Positions 1 through 11,739 of a DNA stretch of 64,000 nt are shown here, piece after piece; position 1 is the stretch's first letter; every line of letters starts with the position of its first letter. The stretch is from Styela clava (Eukaryota; Chordata; Ascidiacea; Stolidobranchia; Styelidae). The stretch is from NCBI RefSeq assembly GCF_964204865.1, contig NC_135254.1:19907001-19971000 (forward strand), given 5' to 3'. Under the pieces are notes generated by a model, which worked only from the letters and a program-made list of their open reading frames with translations, was not told the DNA's origin and made no database searches. The translations under genes and the position numbers were made by a program.

Positions 1-39
1 GCCGACGCAAATTGTGTTTAGCATAAACTTATGTATCAT

Positions 40-760
40 CATTCAAACGTAGTACCTGCTGACACAATATTCGGAAGTCCATCATATCCACAGAAAGGGC
101 CAACTGAAAGTCCTGTCAGTGGAGACCGTATAATAAGTCGCTGTGATACACAATCGTCTCCAATATGTCCAATAAGGTGCATATTACGAAAATCCAATAA
201 AATACGCCTGCCCGGCATTGTCCGTATTCTATAAATGCATATTTTGAAATGGAAATCAGTAAGCGTCATTTGTGTCATCTCGTGTTCAACGGGGAAAAAG
301 GGTAAATCACTTCCATGAAAACAATGAAAACCTCGGAAACGTTAAAAAGTCGTCAAAGAACCACTTTATTTCATGCAAATTAAAAAACCTAAATAAATAC
401 AAATTCATTTCACAAACGGGGCCAAGCCTCAAAACCCAAAGGTATCATATTCACGCATAATATCGTCTCGCTTATAAGAAATGCATTTTCATAAGTTTCG
501 AAAAAAATTTGAAAAAAAAGAAACTGAAAGAATGTATATGAAGGCTTTGACTTTTAAGATTTTAATCAGTTAAAAATTAATAAAATACGTAAAAAATAAG
601 AAGTCTTACTCCCAACTGCAAAATAGATCAGCAGGAAAAGCCTTGGGATAATTAGGAGTTACAATTGATTGCTGGAACTGCGTAGCTGATAATCGGGTTG
701 GTCTACATGTCGAATCGGAGTGCGTGGTGTTCGGTTCCCTGCTGCAGCATCTGTCTAAAT
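40..760 (-). CDS. CUB-domain protein, partial (two exons; runs off the left edge)
   Basis: Two exons read on the minus strand. The upstream exon, 760 to 610, follows an acceptor ending TTTTTTCCAG and ends at a GTAAGA donor. The next runs from 228 to about 40-60, after an acceptor ending CATTTATAG. They join in phase 2 without a stop to give a CUB signature: SIVTPNYPKAFP, then FCSWEIRTMPGRRILLDF across the junction, then VGPFCGYDGLPNIVSAG. The NYP, CSW and PFCG positions are typical of CUB domains, which are extracellular beta-sandwich modules that bind protein or carbohydrate, often through calcium. The upstream exon starts in phase 1, so at least one 5' exon is missing; I could not find it between 760 and 3,000. 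The 3' end of the second exon is uncertain: a GTACTA donor near 55 is the likeliest, since the frame stops just beyond. The full protein could be a protease, receptor or matrix protein. Confidence 0.78.
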
Positions 761-2350
761 CTGGAAAAAAGGAAATTACGCTTTAGTAAAGGTTGAAATA
801 AGTTTTAATAAATGTTTGTCGAATTCACAAGACTGTAAAATATCATTCCAATTTTGTTTGAGTTGCATCGGTTTATTTTTACGAATGTTTCATGAATTCT
901 ATTGCTGCAGTTAGTCTTCGACTGACTCCATTCAAAATGGGAAGATAAAATAATTGCTCTTATCAAATTAGAAGATACTGTATATTAAAACATTATGATT
1001 CTTTTTTTATACACATTTGGCGATCTTTGATCGTGAAAAAATAGCAGCAATACATCTCGATGAATTCTGGCAATGTAAACATGGGAACAAATTCAAGAAT
1101 AGAACAACTCACCCGTCGAAGTATCAAATTGACCGGCGGCTCGCAATACATGGTAACTGAAAACGATCAAGCACAATACAACATTACTTTCCGCAATTAC
1201 CAACTGCATCTTAGTTTACTGTCTCGTAAAACATATCGATAATATCCGTTACTGCGGCAAGATCACTAATACCAATTCAAAGTATATAAGTTACGTTGAA
1301 CTTATTTCTAACGCCCCGGGCGACTCACTCAAACAGGTCTGTCAAAACGCCAGAGAGAAACGTCACTAACCACGATGATTTCCAGTCGACCAAACAAATT
1401 ACACAACGGAAAAACGGAATAAATATGGGGGACTACAATTGTTGTAATAAAGGCGGTTGATTCGGGACCGTATATCACATTTTGCAGAAATTTATGTCGG
1501 TGTGTTAGAAATTTATTAGACGGAATATGTAACAGGATTATTGATATGTATTTACTTACGTAGGATTGTGGTTGTAAATATATATTATGTTTAAAAAGTG
1601 GTGCATTTTGATTTTTGAAACTATCACATATTTTATGTAATAATGTGAACTAAGACAACGGTTCAGATCGTTCCAAAATCACGGATTTGTTCAGCGAAAC
1701 CTTCGAATGTTTATTTGAAGTCGATTTCGTGTCAAATTGATATCTCGCCCAATAGGAACCCATGATTTAGTTTAGGGAATCAGAGAAATAAATTCGTTAT
1801 AAACCTGTTTTCAGATCGAATGCAGTGATAATCATCAGAAATACATGTTTGGGTCAGCAATCCCGATGATTAAATGCCAACTTATTATGGGGTCTGAGCT
1901 ACTGAACATAACGGCGTGAATTCCTTTTTCATTAACTTTACTCTGCGTTTGACCCTGATGATTTGTATATAAGAAAATTTAACATTAAAAAACATTATTT
2001 CTCTGGGATGTTTCACGCATCCACGCTGAATTATACTCAAAACAAGAAGTCGCATCGACAAAGTGTAGGAAATCAGGATCATTTGGTAGTGAAAATATGT
2101 CTAGAATAATATTAAACCACGTGTGATATGTTGTTGCTTAGCTGCAACACTCTACTCGGCTGCCACAATCTCTGGTCCAACACAGGTATACATCCAAGAC
2201 TGACTGAATCACGTGTTATTGTCTCATCTTTTTGGATTCCCTTTATATTTCACACAAACATATATGACAATAAACTAATAAAACGCTACTAAGTCCGTGT
2301 GACTGCCGAGGATACAATTGAGAAATACCCAAATACGTCTCAAATATCAA
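761..2350. other. No gene or repeat recognised
   Basis: AT-rich sequence with only short chance frames. It may be intron of the CUB gene to its left, whose upstream exons I could not find. Confidence 0.5.
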
Positions 2351-2659
2351 AACGAGAATATCGGTTCGAGACCGAAGACTTATCGATCGAAAGTTAGGGG
2401 ATCCCCCAAAACAGCGCTCTTACTCCATAGTGACACCTTGTGTCCCATCACTAATTATTAATAACTCGCTAATTATCCGACATAATTCATCCAAAATCAA
2501 TAGGCTTCTGGTACGACATATGATGAATGCCCATGCAAAATCTGGAGCAGATTCAATCTCGCTTCCGTGAGATATCGCGTGCATCTAACAGACAGACAAA
2601 CAATCAAACAGACAGACAAATACCTATCAGCATACTTACCGATTAAAATCGATAAGTAA
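2351..2659 (+). repeat. Interspersed repeat family 1, copy 1 (internally deleted)
   Basis: One of three copies in the window (others at 4,022-4,415 and 45,803-46,182). Each starts near AACGAGAATATCGG, contains CTTATCGATCGA and GGGGATCCCCCAAAACAG, has a short (GACA)n tract, and ends TACCGATTAAAATCGATAAGTAA, the last part being a near-palindrome. This copy lacks about 70 bases present in the others. No coding capacity. Its class (SINE or MITE) is not resolved. Confidence 0.85.
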
Positions 2660-3130
2660 TGAGCTGCCATAAGTTAATGATACACTCTATGGATTTTATT
2701 TTTACCGAAAGCTGCACAATCCAAGACCTAAATTATGGTTTCTCAAACTTTCTGTTCATTGGTACCCTTCGAAAAATTTATAGATCGCTCGCGTGCCGCC
2801 AGGAATTTTATTATGTTTTTGGCTGCTAAGCTCAACTCGGTCTGATGCACAGCTTATTTTCTGCAGTTAGGCAACCCATTATATTTTTTCTAAACTTGTT
2901 AAAAACTTTAAAATTTATTATTTCAGTTTAATATGGAAATTTGCGTGATTAGCACAGTCCCATGTAAACTGTGTTAAGGTGTTTTGAGCTGTGCTCTGTG
3001 ACTTAGTTCCAGTCACACAACCATATTGATGGAAACAACAACAATGCGTGAATAGCGGTTTCGGAATCCTTGCACATAGCATAGTAAACCACAAATTTCT
3101 TAGACTTCTCTCACATCGCATTCAAAGCCA

Positions 3131-3382
3131 TCATGTTGAAGTTACATCAGTTCCTCTCACGTATAGCCTATGTTCCAGTCTGCCGTGCCCGAGCGTTCGG
3201 GGCGAAAGGATTCTCCTAAGATATGCAACCTCGACAAGACTCAGCAAATATCCGTCTATTTCTTTTTCCAACTTCTTAAGATGTTTAGTGACCAATTCCG
3301 AAAGAACCTTGTGGTCTCTCTCAAATTGGGGGTTTTGAACAAACGTGAAATTGCTTCTGGAGCAAATATTCCCCTTCCACAA
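3131..3382 (-). pseudogene. Possible decayed hAT transposase fragment
   Basis: The minus-strand frame contains ELVTKHLKKLEKEIDGYL, which resembles the stretch of ZBED5/SCAND3-type hAT transposases just before the C-terminal part. It starts at no convincing ATG, has no flanking splice sites, and the frame breaks on both sides. The resemblance is from memory of the family pattern only. It could equally be a chance frame. Confidence 0.3.
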
Positions 3383-3650
3383 CTAAAATTTCGTCAGAAA
3401 TGCTTTAACTCTAGATATGGGCACACAAACTGTTAGGTATTTTTGTTTTTGAAGACTCTTGTTTAGCGTATTTGGATCATCAAAAATTTCAACAAGGCAG
3501 GAAAGAAATGAAAGAAAATAAAAATTTCCTCCAGAAAATTACAAGCTCTTCACACTTGTTGAATTGTTGAAAAAAACTACAATTTTTTTTACCAAGCCCT
3601 AGATTTTTACACGTTTACTAACATTTCTTCTGGACAACCGCACAGTGATT

Positions 3651-3718
3651 CCCCCCCCCCCCCCCCTATAGGGGGTGAACACCCCCCCCTAAAATTTCAA
3701 ACACCCCCCCCCCCCCCT
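3651..3718. repeat. Poly(C) tracts
   Basis: Two runs of about 13-16 C with a shorter run between them, in otherwise AT-rich DNA. A weaker related ACACCCCCCCTAAA motif recurs near 5,085-5,115 and 51,300. It probably belongs to a decayed transposon terminus. Runs of this kind are also error-prone in assembly. Confidence 0.8.
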
Positions 3719-4021
3719 AATTTTGAGGTGCGATTCCACACTGAGAGGTTCTAAACCGCAGTCTGCGTCCAATTACGGCCCGCGTGACAATTTAAAATGG
3801 CCCGCCGAACTTGAGTGAAATAGTTTAACCCTTCATGTGGTACCTTTTGAGTTTTAGATACCGTCTATTGTTACATCATTATCACAGTTTAAGCACGTTT
3901 ATTTCGTAACAATTGAATTATTCCGGTATCTTATGTATACGTATGGGTATTAGGATTACACACTGCAGTATTTTAGATATTAGCCGTATATTAAGAAAGC
4001 TTAAAGATGTCACAAAACGAA

Positions 4022-4415
4022 AACGAGAATATCGGTTGGAAACCGAAGACTTATCGATCGATAGTTAGGGGATCCCCCAAAACAGAAACTGCAGTTTCGA
4101 TTCATCCGCTCTTGTAACTTGCGCACTGCGCATCGCACACACACACTCGGCGGGTTTCAAAATTCTCTCGCTTTACAAAAATCTAAATCACTATATCAAT
4201 AATTGATTGATAACTCGCTAATTATACGACATAATTCGCCCAAAATCAATAGGCTTCTGGTCTATAAGATGAATGCACATGCAAAATCTGGAGCAGATTC
4301 AATCTCGCTTTCGTGAGATATCGCGTGCATCTAACAGACACACACACAGACAGACAGACAGACATACAGACAAATACCTATCAATATACTTACCGATCTT
4401 AAGATCGATAAGTAA
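4022..4415 (+). repeat. Interspersed repeat family 1, copy 2 (full length)
   Basis: The longest copy. It shares with the 45.8 kb copy the internal segment CACACACACTCGGCGGGT and TCTCTCGCTTTACA, then the (GACA)n microsatellite at about 4,346-4,372, and it ends in an AAGATCGATAAGTAA near-palindrome. Confidence 0.87.
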
Positions 4416-5276
4416 CTAGGCACTGAAAACAGACGTTTTTTAGATGAATGACAGCGTTTTTATTTCTTTATTGAAAAGAATCAAACTTCAGCGATTTGTC
4501 TTCTTGCCAACAAAATATTTCAGTTCTGAAGGAATACAACATTATGCGACATTATGATCAGTTGACGAGCTTATTCCAAAATTTAATTCATACAAAAGTC
4601 AAACAAACATGTTCAAAAAAATTAGAAATGTGTAACAAAACAAGCCACAAGTAGCCATTCATACGATGCCAGATGAGCAAGTAACTTCATTAGTCACTAT
4701 CAGTTGCAAATTACTTGTTGAAACGTAGTAGTATATATTTACGGTTGTCCCCGGGTATTCTATCAGCTAAATATTATAATTATTGATTTCATCACATAAC
4801 AAACTGCGATGCTAGGTGTATCTAAAATCAAGCTTAGAGCCTATTTTGGTGCCTATTTCTCAAAATTTCCTCAGGACGCTTGAGCGCGCCCTGAACCCCA
4901 GCCGTGTCGTCCCGCACTTTTCCTCGCTCCCCTTTTTTGGCCCTACAATTACATTCTGCTGTGGATTTTGGCTCGCGTCAATCAACTTGGGGGCCCCCAT
5001 GTAGCCTACATCGTTTCTAAATACATACCATTTTTTTAAGAATACAAATAGCCTAGTTTTATCTCTAACAGCAAATTATTTACCACCCCCTAAATTTTGA
5101 AACACCCCCCCTAAAAAGAAAACCTGGGGAACATACTGCAACCGCAATCGATTGGCAGGACAACCGGTGCTCTGTGGATGTTATTTTCGAAATGGCGGAG
5201 AGACGTGAACGTTAATTAATGAGCGGGGATGACAGTATTTGCTTCCTATAGTCTCTGTAACTACAGTTCTCGGATC
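4416..5276. other. No gene; fragments of decayed repeats
   Basis: No supported gene. There are C-rich motifs near 5,085-5,115 and a short frame at 4,816-5,004 without splice sites or recognisable content. It is probably the interior of an old hAT copy interrupted by other elements. Confidence 0.45.
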
Positions 5277-5441
5277 TTTTGTACAAATCCCCCGCCACCG
5301 CGCAAAAACATTCTTAATTATCCAGTTAGGAATGCAGATTGCGCTAAAAATTTACTGGATAATTACTAATTTTAAAACGTGGCGGGGTTGTTTTTCTCAA
5401 ATCTCACATTTCTGCATTAGTGGCGAGGGCTTTGTACAAAA
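5277..5441. mobile_element. MITE family 3, copy 1
   Basis: A 165-bp element bounded by inverted repeats: left TTTTGTACAAATCCCCCGCC, right the complement of TTTTGTACAAAGCCCTCGCC. A second, diverged copy lies at 47,206-47,405 in the opposite orientation, inside an intron of a lipocalin-like gene. The shared interior includes TAACTGGATAATTA and GCGCAATCTG. Confidence 0.82.
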
Positions 5442-5658
5442 TATCAAGATTCTTGTAGCAATCAGTCAGCTGTTTTGTTTTGCGTGCTGTGAATGCACAA
5501 TAGGTTTTTAAACTGCAATTGTGGACTCCAAATCACAGTCAAAGTTTCATTTGGGTTAAAATGTGACTTTCTAAAGAGTTGTTTCTAAACGCAGGTCTTC
5601 CAAATAATTATTAACATCAGATGATAAAAATATTTTAGGGCAGATAAGTAAGTTAAAA

Positions 5659-5925
5659 CAAGAGAGCTATGCTCAAATATATGGACACGTAGCGCCACCC
5701 AATGGCAATAATTTTGATGACGTCATAGCGAAAAAAAAAGTAATAGCCTTCTGGAGAAAAATTTTATCTTTAACCACTGAAAATTTCAAAGCAATTGGTT
5801 CAGTATTCGAAGAGAAAAGCGACTTTTTAAAAACGTGTCAAAGAACAAGAACAACATAATATTGAAACGATCGTTATGTCCACTACGTGTCCAAAAAGAA
5901 TATCTTTATACTTAATCTAAAGAAC
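5659..5925. repeat. Interspersed repeat family 2, copy 1
   Basis: Begins ACAAGAGAGCTATGCTCAAA and carries TGGACACGTAG near the left and CTACGTGTCCA near the right, an 11-bp inverted repeat. Other copies are at 7,653-8,060, 23,171-23,620 and 49,283-49,512. Conserved interior: TTTCAAAGCAATTGGT, GAGAAAAGCGACTTTTT and GTCAAAGAACAAGAACAACA. Non-coding, MITE-like. Confidence 0.82.
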
Positions 5926-5961
5926 CCCTTGAAAAGTCCAAAATACCCCCTGGGGTACATT

Positions 5962-6131
5962 CAGTAGTGGGATTCAGCCGGTTCTATAGAACCGTCTCGT
6001 GGAAATTTATTAGATCATCGAACCGGTTAGCATTACTGAAAAAAACATGACTTTTTGTAACAGAACCGGCTGAAAAATATGACTTATGTATGGATGGAAC
6101 CGACTGACAAAAAATTTTAATCCCACCACTG
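5962..6131. mobile_element. hAT-type MITE, 170 bp
   Basis: Starts CAGTAGTGGGATTCAGCCGG and ends AATCCCACCACTG, so the outer 13 bases are imperfect inverted repeats in hAT style. The flanks are GGTACATT on the left (5,954-5,961) and GGTACATG on the right (6,132-6,139), an 8-bp target duplication with one mismatch. The interior repeats GAACCGG motifs. Non-coding. Confidence 0.88.
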
Positions 6132-6139
6132 GGTACATG

Positions 6140-7652
6140 TAGGCTACCCTAGTTTGGGAACCCCTGATCTAAATCATGTCATGCGATATCGCACCCATTT
6201 GTTCTTAACCGTAGGTTCGCGTCAGTCTTCCTGCCGTCCGTCAAATATATTCCAATTTTATACATCAATTGCAAAATGCATACACCAATATTGGTCAGAG
6301 GTCCCACGCCCTTTTCAAGCCTGGATGTTTTGATAATTCTATGATATCACAACGGCGAACATTAGAACGGAGGAGTTAGAGAGCACACAGTAGAGTAGAC
6401 AGTACTTGCCTTGTCAAATTTTAATCGATGATTGAGCTTTCTTGCGATACCGCGTTGATTTCTAAGCATAAAGACCTGCCAATGTCACAGTTTTGGATGC
6501 CTCTTAAAAAAGTAATGAAGCCATTAAATTGCTGCCGATTTTTTGTATAACTTATCCATCCGTTTAATTAACACGTATGATATAAAAAAGGAAGCAGCAA
6601 ATTTCTCATTGAATTGTCTGCTTTTGAATTGCATACTAATGTCGTAATTTCAATCGCTTGATTGTATTTTAGATATTTCGGGTTGATTTTGAAGGTTCGC
6701 CTGTCCGAAAAATTAGTTTTAAAAATTTTACCGGTCCGCAAACTAAAAAGGGCCGAGAACCACTGGAAATTGCCTTATTTTACGGGGATTCCATATCATA
6801 TAAAATTTCAGACCGACTGAGGTAAAGTTTTTTTTAACCCAGCACGCCTCAGGGCCTCCACTTTGGCTACATTCATTGGAAACACGATATGACCTTTTGG
6901 GCACAAAATCAGCCCAAGACTCACTATACTTTGTGTTATTTCGTGCGATCCTGGAGAACTTATATTCAAAAGCAAAATGAGGTTAATAATAAAATATATA
7001 ATCATAGTACCATCATGGCATAACAACATTTCCTCAGGAAAATATGAAAGCAACAAATGGAATTTTTAATATAAATTCACAAAACAAATTGACAGAAAAG
7101 CACTTTCAAAAATACAGATTCTGAAATTATATGAAATTACAGAGATTTGGAAAAAATGAGGCAGAGTTAAATTGGACAGTGTGATAGAAATTGCAAAATC
7201 TTAAAAGTCAAAGGTCAATATAAACCATAAGCAAATTAATAAAAATGTAATGAATGGCAGCAAAGCTAATACCCAATCAGGATTGCACAAAATGGGCATG
7301 AGGCATTAAGGAATACAAGCAGCTACGCCACTGACCATATAAAGTAAGAGTTCCATGGAGGAGATCAATATTATGCAGTAAGCAATGAGCATTCCACATA
7401 ATCACCGGTACCTTACAGTTTACTTTACTCCACTGACCATGTTGATGTACTCAATTTATGTTGTACTGATATAAACAATTTTAAACCAGGCAGCAGGTTG
7501 AGGTTTACCAGATCATTTTTTCAAATTTCATCATCAGAATCAAATTTGGTTAGCATTCCATCCCATGATATGTTTTACGCATAGTAAATTATAACAGCCA
7601 ATAAACATCAATGAATAACTTTTTTCGAATATATGCTGACTGGAGACAATAT
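6140..7652. other. No gene; hAT-like right ends
   Basis: No supported gene. TTTGGGAACCCCTG near 6,151-6,164 and GGGCCGAGAACCACTG near 6,748-6,763 look like right termini of older hAT copies whose left ends I could not pair with confidence. The minus frame at 6,808-7,056 has no homology that I recognise. Confidence 0.45.
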
Positions 7653-8060
7653 AAAAAACAAGAGAGCAATGCTCCAATATATGGACACGTTAATCAGTCC
7701 TTACCTTTGACGCTACCGGTACCTATGAGCTGTATATGCCATTCCCCGTTAAAAAAAACAGGAATTTTGTTACAGACCACAGGCGTTCGATGACCCTGTG
7801 ATCAAAAGAACAAGAAGAAGAGTGCTAGCATAAAAACGACTTTTTAGGTTTTCCACTAGGTGTCCAAAAAGAAAGGAAACGATACATAGGTCCACTTCGT
7901 GTCCAATGATAAAAAATAAAATAAATAGCCTTCTGGCAAAAAAATAAATCTATAACCACTGAAAATTGAAAAGCAATTGGTCCAGTAATCAAAGAGAAAA
8001 GCGACTTTTTCATAACAGGTCAAAGAACAACAACCTTATTTTGAAACGATCCATAGGTCC
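7653..8060. repeat. Interspersed repeat family 2, copy 2 (two modules)
   Basis: Begins with the same ACAAGAGAGCAATGCTCCAA head and TGGACACG. It has a first module ending near CACTAGGTGTCCAAAAAG and a second holding the AACCACTGAAAATT, CAATTGGTCCAGTAAT and AGCGACTTTTT segments. The 23.2 kb copy shares this two-module form, while the 5.7 and 49.3 kb copies have only one module. Confidence 0.8.
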
Positions 8061-8545
8061 CAATCAACGCGAATGTGCTAAAAACTGCATGTTTTATGCA
8101 GAGTTCTGCATAAAAAATGATGGAAAGAACTTCAGCGTACGACTGTACGAGTCAAATGAATAAGAATAACATAAAAAATCGAACTACGCCATGAAAATGA
8201 TATTAGATTTCAAGATTCAAAATCCAGAACTCAGTTTAAGTAAATTTCACAAATGCTTGGTTTAGGATAATATATCTTTGTGAATGAATTCTATGGTAAA
8301 AAATACCATAAGAATAAACACTGTGGGCTGTGGCATAGATAATTTAGTGTAGTGTATAATTTGTATAGTGTATACTGTATACCATACTAAAAACAGAATA
8401 CAAAGCATTAAGAATGTATAAGCTTGATCAGCTAGACCAGAGGCATAATTAAACCTTTATATCCCACAAATGCAATGGGTTCAGCATAACATTCCATTGC
8501 GATTCAATTACATGGTAAAGAATCACACAAGGCAAGACATTGGAG
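8061..8545. other. No gene recognised
   Basis: AT-rich; I see no splice-bounded frame. It ends at the 8-bp target site CATTGGAG that the next hAT element duplicated. Confidence 0.5.
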
Positions 8546-10597
8546 CAGGGTTGTCCAAAACGAATCGAATATTCGAATGTATTCGAATATCAAAGTATTC
8601 GAATACCTTTTCGGCTGATTTTCGAATAATTCCGAATAGTAGCCACTTTTCGCCGTAAACGTGGTGTTTCGTTTTACGGGAATCTTCAAACGACTTTTTA
8701 CGCTGTCTCACGTATTGTAATGACGATGAAATAGAATCGGCATTTTGATTGTTTATATCCTGTGCGACCGTACGTCGCATAGTGTTGCGACATATTTGCA
8801 CGTTTGCGCGGGTGGACATTGTCGACATTCGTCTACGAGGCTTTTAATTTACAAATTCATTTCCATTACGTCAAAAATTCGTCTAACGAGTCGCTTTTCT
8901 AGGCGGGGTGGGGGCGTCTAATTGTGAAAGTATGTTTATTTTATTTCTATGTGGCCTGCTTATTATTCGCATGAGTCTTCTCAAACATGATTTGTGTAAC
9001 CTTATATTTGGGTCTTAGGGTCTGCCAATCATGATATTTAATCGCAGGCCGGTTATCGTTACTTTAAAAGAGAAACACGGCCACCGAGATAAGTGATTTG
9101 TGACCCTTTCGTTTTGCCGATTCAGCAGAACACGACAGGGACAGGAAAACACAGCTGTGAAATTACCCGTGGACGTACAGTGTAGTACTTATCACATTTC
9201 AAAATTATTTCAACATTCGGGTTAATAGGTTGTCCAAAATGGTTGCCGCTTTACAACTTAAATTTACCGCTCAATTGTTAAATATAGTTGAATGATCTGG
9301 TTCTAAACATATAAAATTATTAGCGCATATTAGGATAACTGAACAACAGGGACACAATTTTTTTACCCGTCTTATTGGAGGCCTATATGGAAAAACCCCT
9401 TTTTTGAGTGCTAAAAATAGACATCGTCCTATTTGCCATGTGGACTTATTAGCCGGGAAATACGGTATTTATAGCCGTAATTGTTACGTATCCAATAAAT
9501 TGTCACAAGTTGGAAAAACAAGTCGATTTATTAGAAAATAATTTCTGGCAAATAATTTTGATAACGATAGTTAAAAGTATCGATCCTTTACCAAGATGAT
9601 TTTTGTTGCGCAAAATAATCCAATCCATGACTGGTAACAGCATTTATTAAAATGTCATGCTGTATTAATTTAATTCTGTTCAACGTAACTCATGGTTGTG
9701 TGGTGAACTGACGGATATTATTAAATATTGATTCCTATTTTCATATTGATAAAATAATGAAAGTATTAATACTAAATACCACGGGTATTTGTGGACATGA
9801 AATATGTAGTAAACTGCCCAATTATAATTAATTTCTGATTCGTATTTACAAAATAATAAAACTATAATTCTAAAATGCAACGGCGATCTGTGGCCTTAAA
9901 ATGTGTGGTAAACTGCCCGATTTACCAACGTTTGAGTTATGATAATAGAATTAAATTAACACGGTAAGGCGTTTCAAATAGAGGTAAACTCGCGATTAAT
10001 ATTAATTTTTGATTCCTATTTTCGTATTTACAAAATACAACGGCGATCTGTGAACTTAGAATGTGTGATAAACTACCCGATTATAAATAGTTTTTGATTC
10101 CTATTTATAAAATAATGAAAGTATTATTACTCAAACATACAACGGCGATCTGCGGACTTAAAATGTGTGGTAAAGTTCCCGAATATAATTAATTTTTGAT
10201 TCGCATTTTTGTACTCCCAAAAAAAATTGTCACAAGTCAGAAAAATAACTCATACTTTATCCCGCTTATCGGCAAATAATTTGGATAATGGTTGGTGTTT
10301 AATTAAAAGTATGGGTGTTTTACTAGGATGATTTTGTGTTTAATTCTGTTAACATGACTCATGGTATGTGAAATATATACTGCAATATTCTGCAAATATG
10401 AAATGCCTGGTAATATAACTAGGTTGTAACTTGTAGATAGCAGTTATTCCATTGCTTATTGCATGGAAATTCCTACATACATTTAGATAAGCTTCAATTA
10501 GTGGATTTTATATTCGAAGTATTCGAAATTTCATATTCGAAAAAAATAATTTCGAATGTATTCGAAATAGTGAACTATTCGGTATTGGCCATCCCTG
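8546..10597. mobile_element. hAT element, 2,052 bp, probably non-autonomous
   Basis: Left end CAGGGTTGTCCAAAACGAAT, right end GGTATTGGCCATCCCTG. Both ends are followed inward by clusters of ATTCGAATA-type repeats. The flanks are an exact 8-bp duplication CATTGGAG (8,538-8,545 and 10,598-10,605), the hallmark of hAT insertion. No long frame resembling a transposase is present; the longest, 101 codons on the minus strand at 8,523-8,828, crosses the element boundary. It lies less than 100 bases beyond the 3' end of the ethanolamine kinase gene. Confidence 0.93.
9715..10210. repeat. Minisatellite inside the hAT element
   Basis: About four imperfect units of roughly 85-110 bp. Each has TTGATTCCTATTTT-like sequence, then in most units CAACGGCGATCTGTGG, AAAATGTGTGGTAAACT and GCCCGAT. 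One interruption of about 60 bp lies between units two and three. Such subterminal tandem repeats are common in non-autonomous DNA transposons. Confidence 0.85.
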
Positions 10598-10634
10598 CAT
10601 TGGAGCATAGCTAATGTAAACACATGGATTGCAT

Positions 10635-10640
10635 TTTATT
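10635..10640 (-). promoter_or_regulatory. Polyadenylation signal of the ethanolamine kinase gene
   Basis: AATAAA on the minus strand, about 55 bases after the TAA stop of the kinase frame and about 30 bases before the hAT insertion boundary. Position and form fit a poly(A) signal. Confidence 0.6.
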
Positions 10641-10693
10641 GGTACAAAAAGCTCCAAAACTGTAATGATTAAGTGGGATAGGTCATATCATTT

Positions 10694-11725
10694 TTAAATG
10701 AAGAATGTTTTTTTCCTCTTGAAGTATTCCCTGAATCTTGTTTCAGTATAATTAATGTAATCAAAATCTATATTAGAATACCTGGCTTGCACCAATCCCC
10801 ACATGGCCCATATAAAAAGCGCTGCGAGAGCAAATTTATTAACCTGAACATAAAATTTTTCTACATCTTCATCCGTTACCTCAATATCTGCATTATTCCA
10901 ATGTTTCAGATAAGTTCTAATCCAGTCAAGTTGTAAATGCCGGTCAGGATAGAAGGAATAATCCATATTATCAACACCAGCAAACTCACAAAAATGATTT
11001 GCTATATCAAACGCTTGAAAATTCTTCCCAGTATATTCAAAATCAATAAAATGTAGACTATTTTTCAGATTGTTGAATACTATATTATTGACAAGAAGAT
11101 CATTATGACAATACACAATTGGAGATTTGAGCTCAAACAAATGCTCTCTCAAAGTTGAAAATTCTTTACGCAATTCAGTTTCTTTGGGCCCATTATATCC
11201 AACCAATTCTTTGCCAGGTGGAGCTCCATCAGAAAATGCTAGGTGCAAAAATTTGTCACAAAGCTTGAATACAGCAGGAGATTGGTTGCTGCTACTATCT
11301 TTTAATTGTATCTTATGAAACCTGACCATTTCTCTTGTAATTAAATTATATATTTCAGGCTTTCTTAAATCTTCTCTGGATAAGGTATCACCCTCTATGA
11401 AATCATAGCAAAGACCATTGTCAAATATACAATGCAGCATTGGTCCACAACCAGCACCATGCAATATTTCAAAATTCTCTATTTCAGACTGCCTGTCAGT
11501 AAACATATCAGTCATGTTTCCATTTATTCGAATAAGAATGACATTTGTGTTGTCATGTATGAATCCAAGCATTTTGTTGCTGATGCCATCATTAAATACT
11601 TTGATTTTTATATTTTCTCTCTTCCATTCTGGTCTTATGAGTTGTAAAATTTGCATTGAACCCTCAACATAGTTGTCCAAATCAATTGATATATATGCTC
11701 TCACAGGTTTAACAGAGGAAGACAT
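10694..11725 (-). CDS. Ethanolamine kinase (choline/ethanolamine kinase family)
   Basis: 343 residues in one uninterrupted frame. The family phosphorylates ethanolamine or choline with ATP, the first step of the CDP-ethanolamine/CDP-choline (Kennedy) route to phospholipids, in the cytosol. Seen directly: the Brenner-type catalytic loop CHNDLLVNNIVF with H207, D209 and N214, and the metal-binding segment HFIDFEYTGKN with D228, followed by AFDIANHFCEFAG, which is more ethanolamine-kinase-like than choline-kinase-like. The N-lobe includes a GxSNKMLGF-type nucleotide loop around residues 47-55 (DGISNKMLGF). The length is near the catalytic core of animal enzymes, which often carry a longer N-terminus. 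The coding region has no intron, unlike animal orthologues, so it could be a retrocopy or have lost its introns. An acceptor-like TATACTACAG lies 14 bases upstream of the ATG, suggesting a spliced leader or a non-coding first exon. Confidence 0.92.
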   Translation of the reverse strand: MSSSVKPVRAYISIDLDNYVEGSMQILQLIRPEWKRENIKIKVFNDGISNKMLGFIHDNTNVILIRINGNMTDMFTDRQSEIENFEILHGAGCGPMLHCIFDNGLCYDFIEGDTLSREDLRKPEIYNLITREMVRFHKIQLKDSSSNQSPAVFKLCDKFLHLAFSDGAPPGKELVGYNGPKETELRKEFSTLREHLFELKSPIVYCHNDLLVNNIVFNNLKNSLHFIDFEYTGKNFQAFDIANHFCEFAGVDNMDYSFYPDRHLQLDWIRTYLKHWNNADIEVTDEDVEKFYVQVNKFALAALFIWAMWGLVQARYSNIDFDYINYTETRFREYFKRKKTFFI

Positions 11726-11739
11726 GGCACCCTGCTGCC

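Noticed and set aside
4346-4372. Short tandem GACA repeats as a possible CRISPR-like array
   Set aside because: A simple microsatellite inside a dispersed repeat in an animal genome.
8523-8828. 101-codon minus frame at the left end of the hAT element
   Set aside because: It crosses the element boundary and shows no transposase motif; likely chance.
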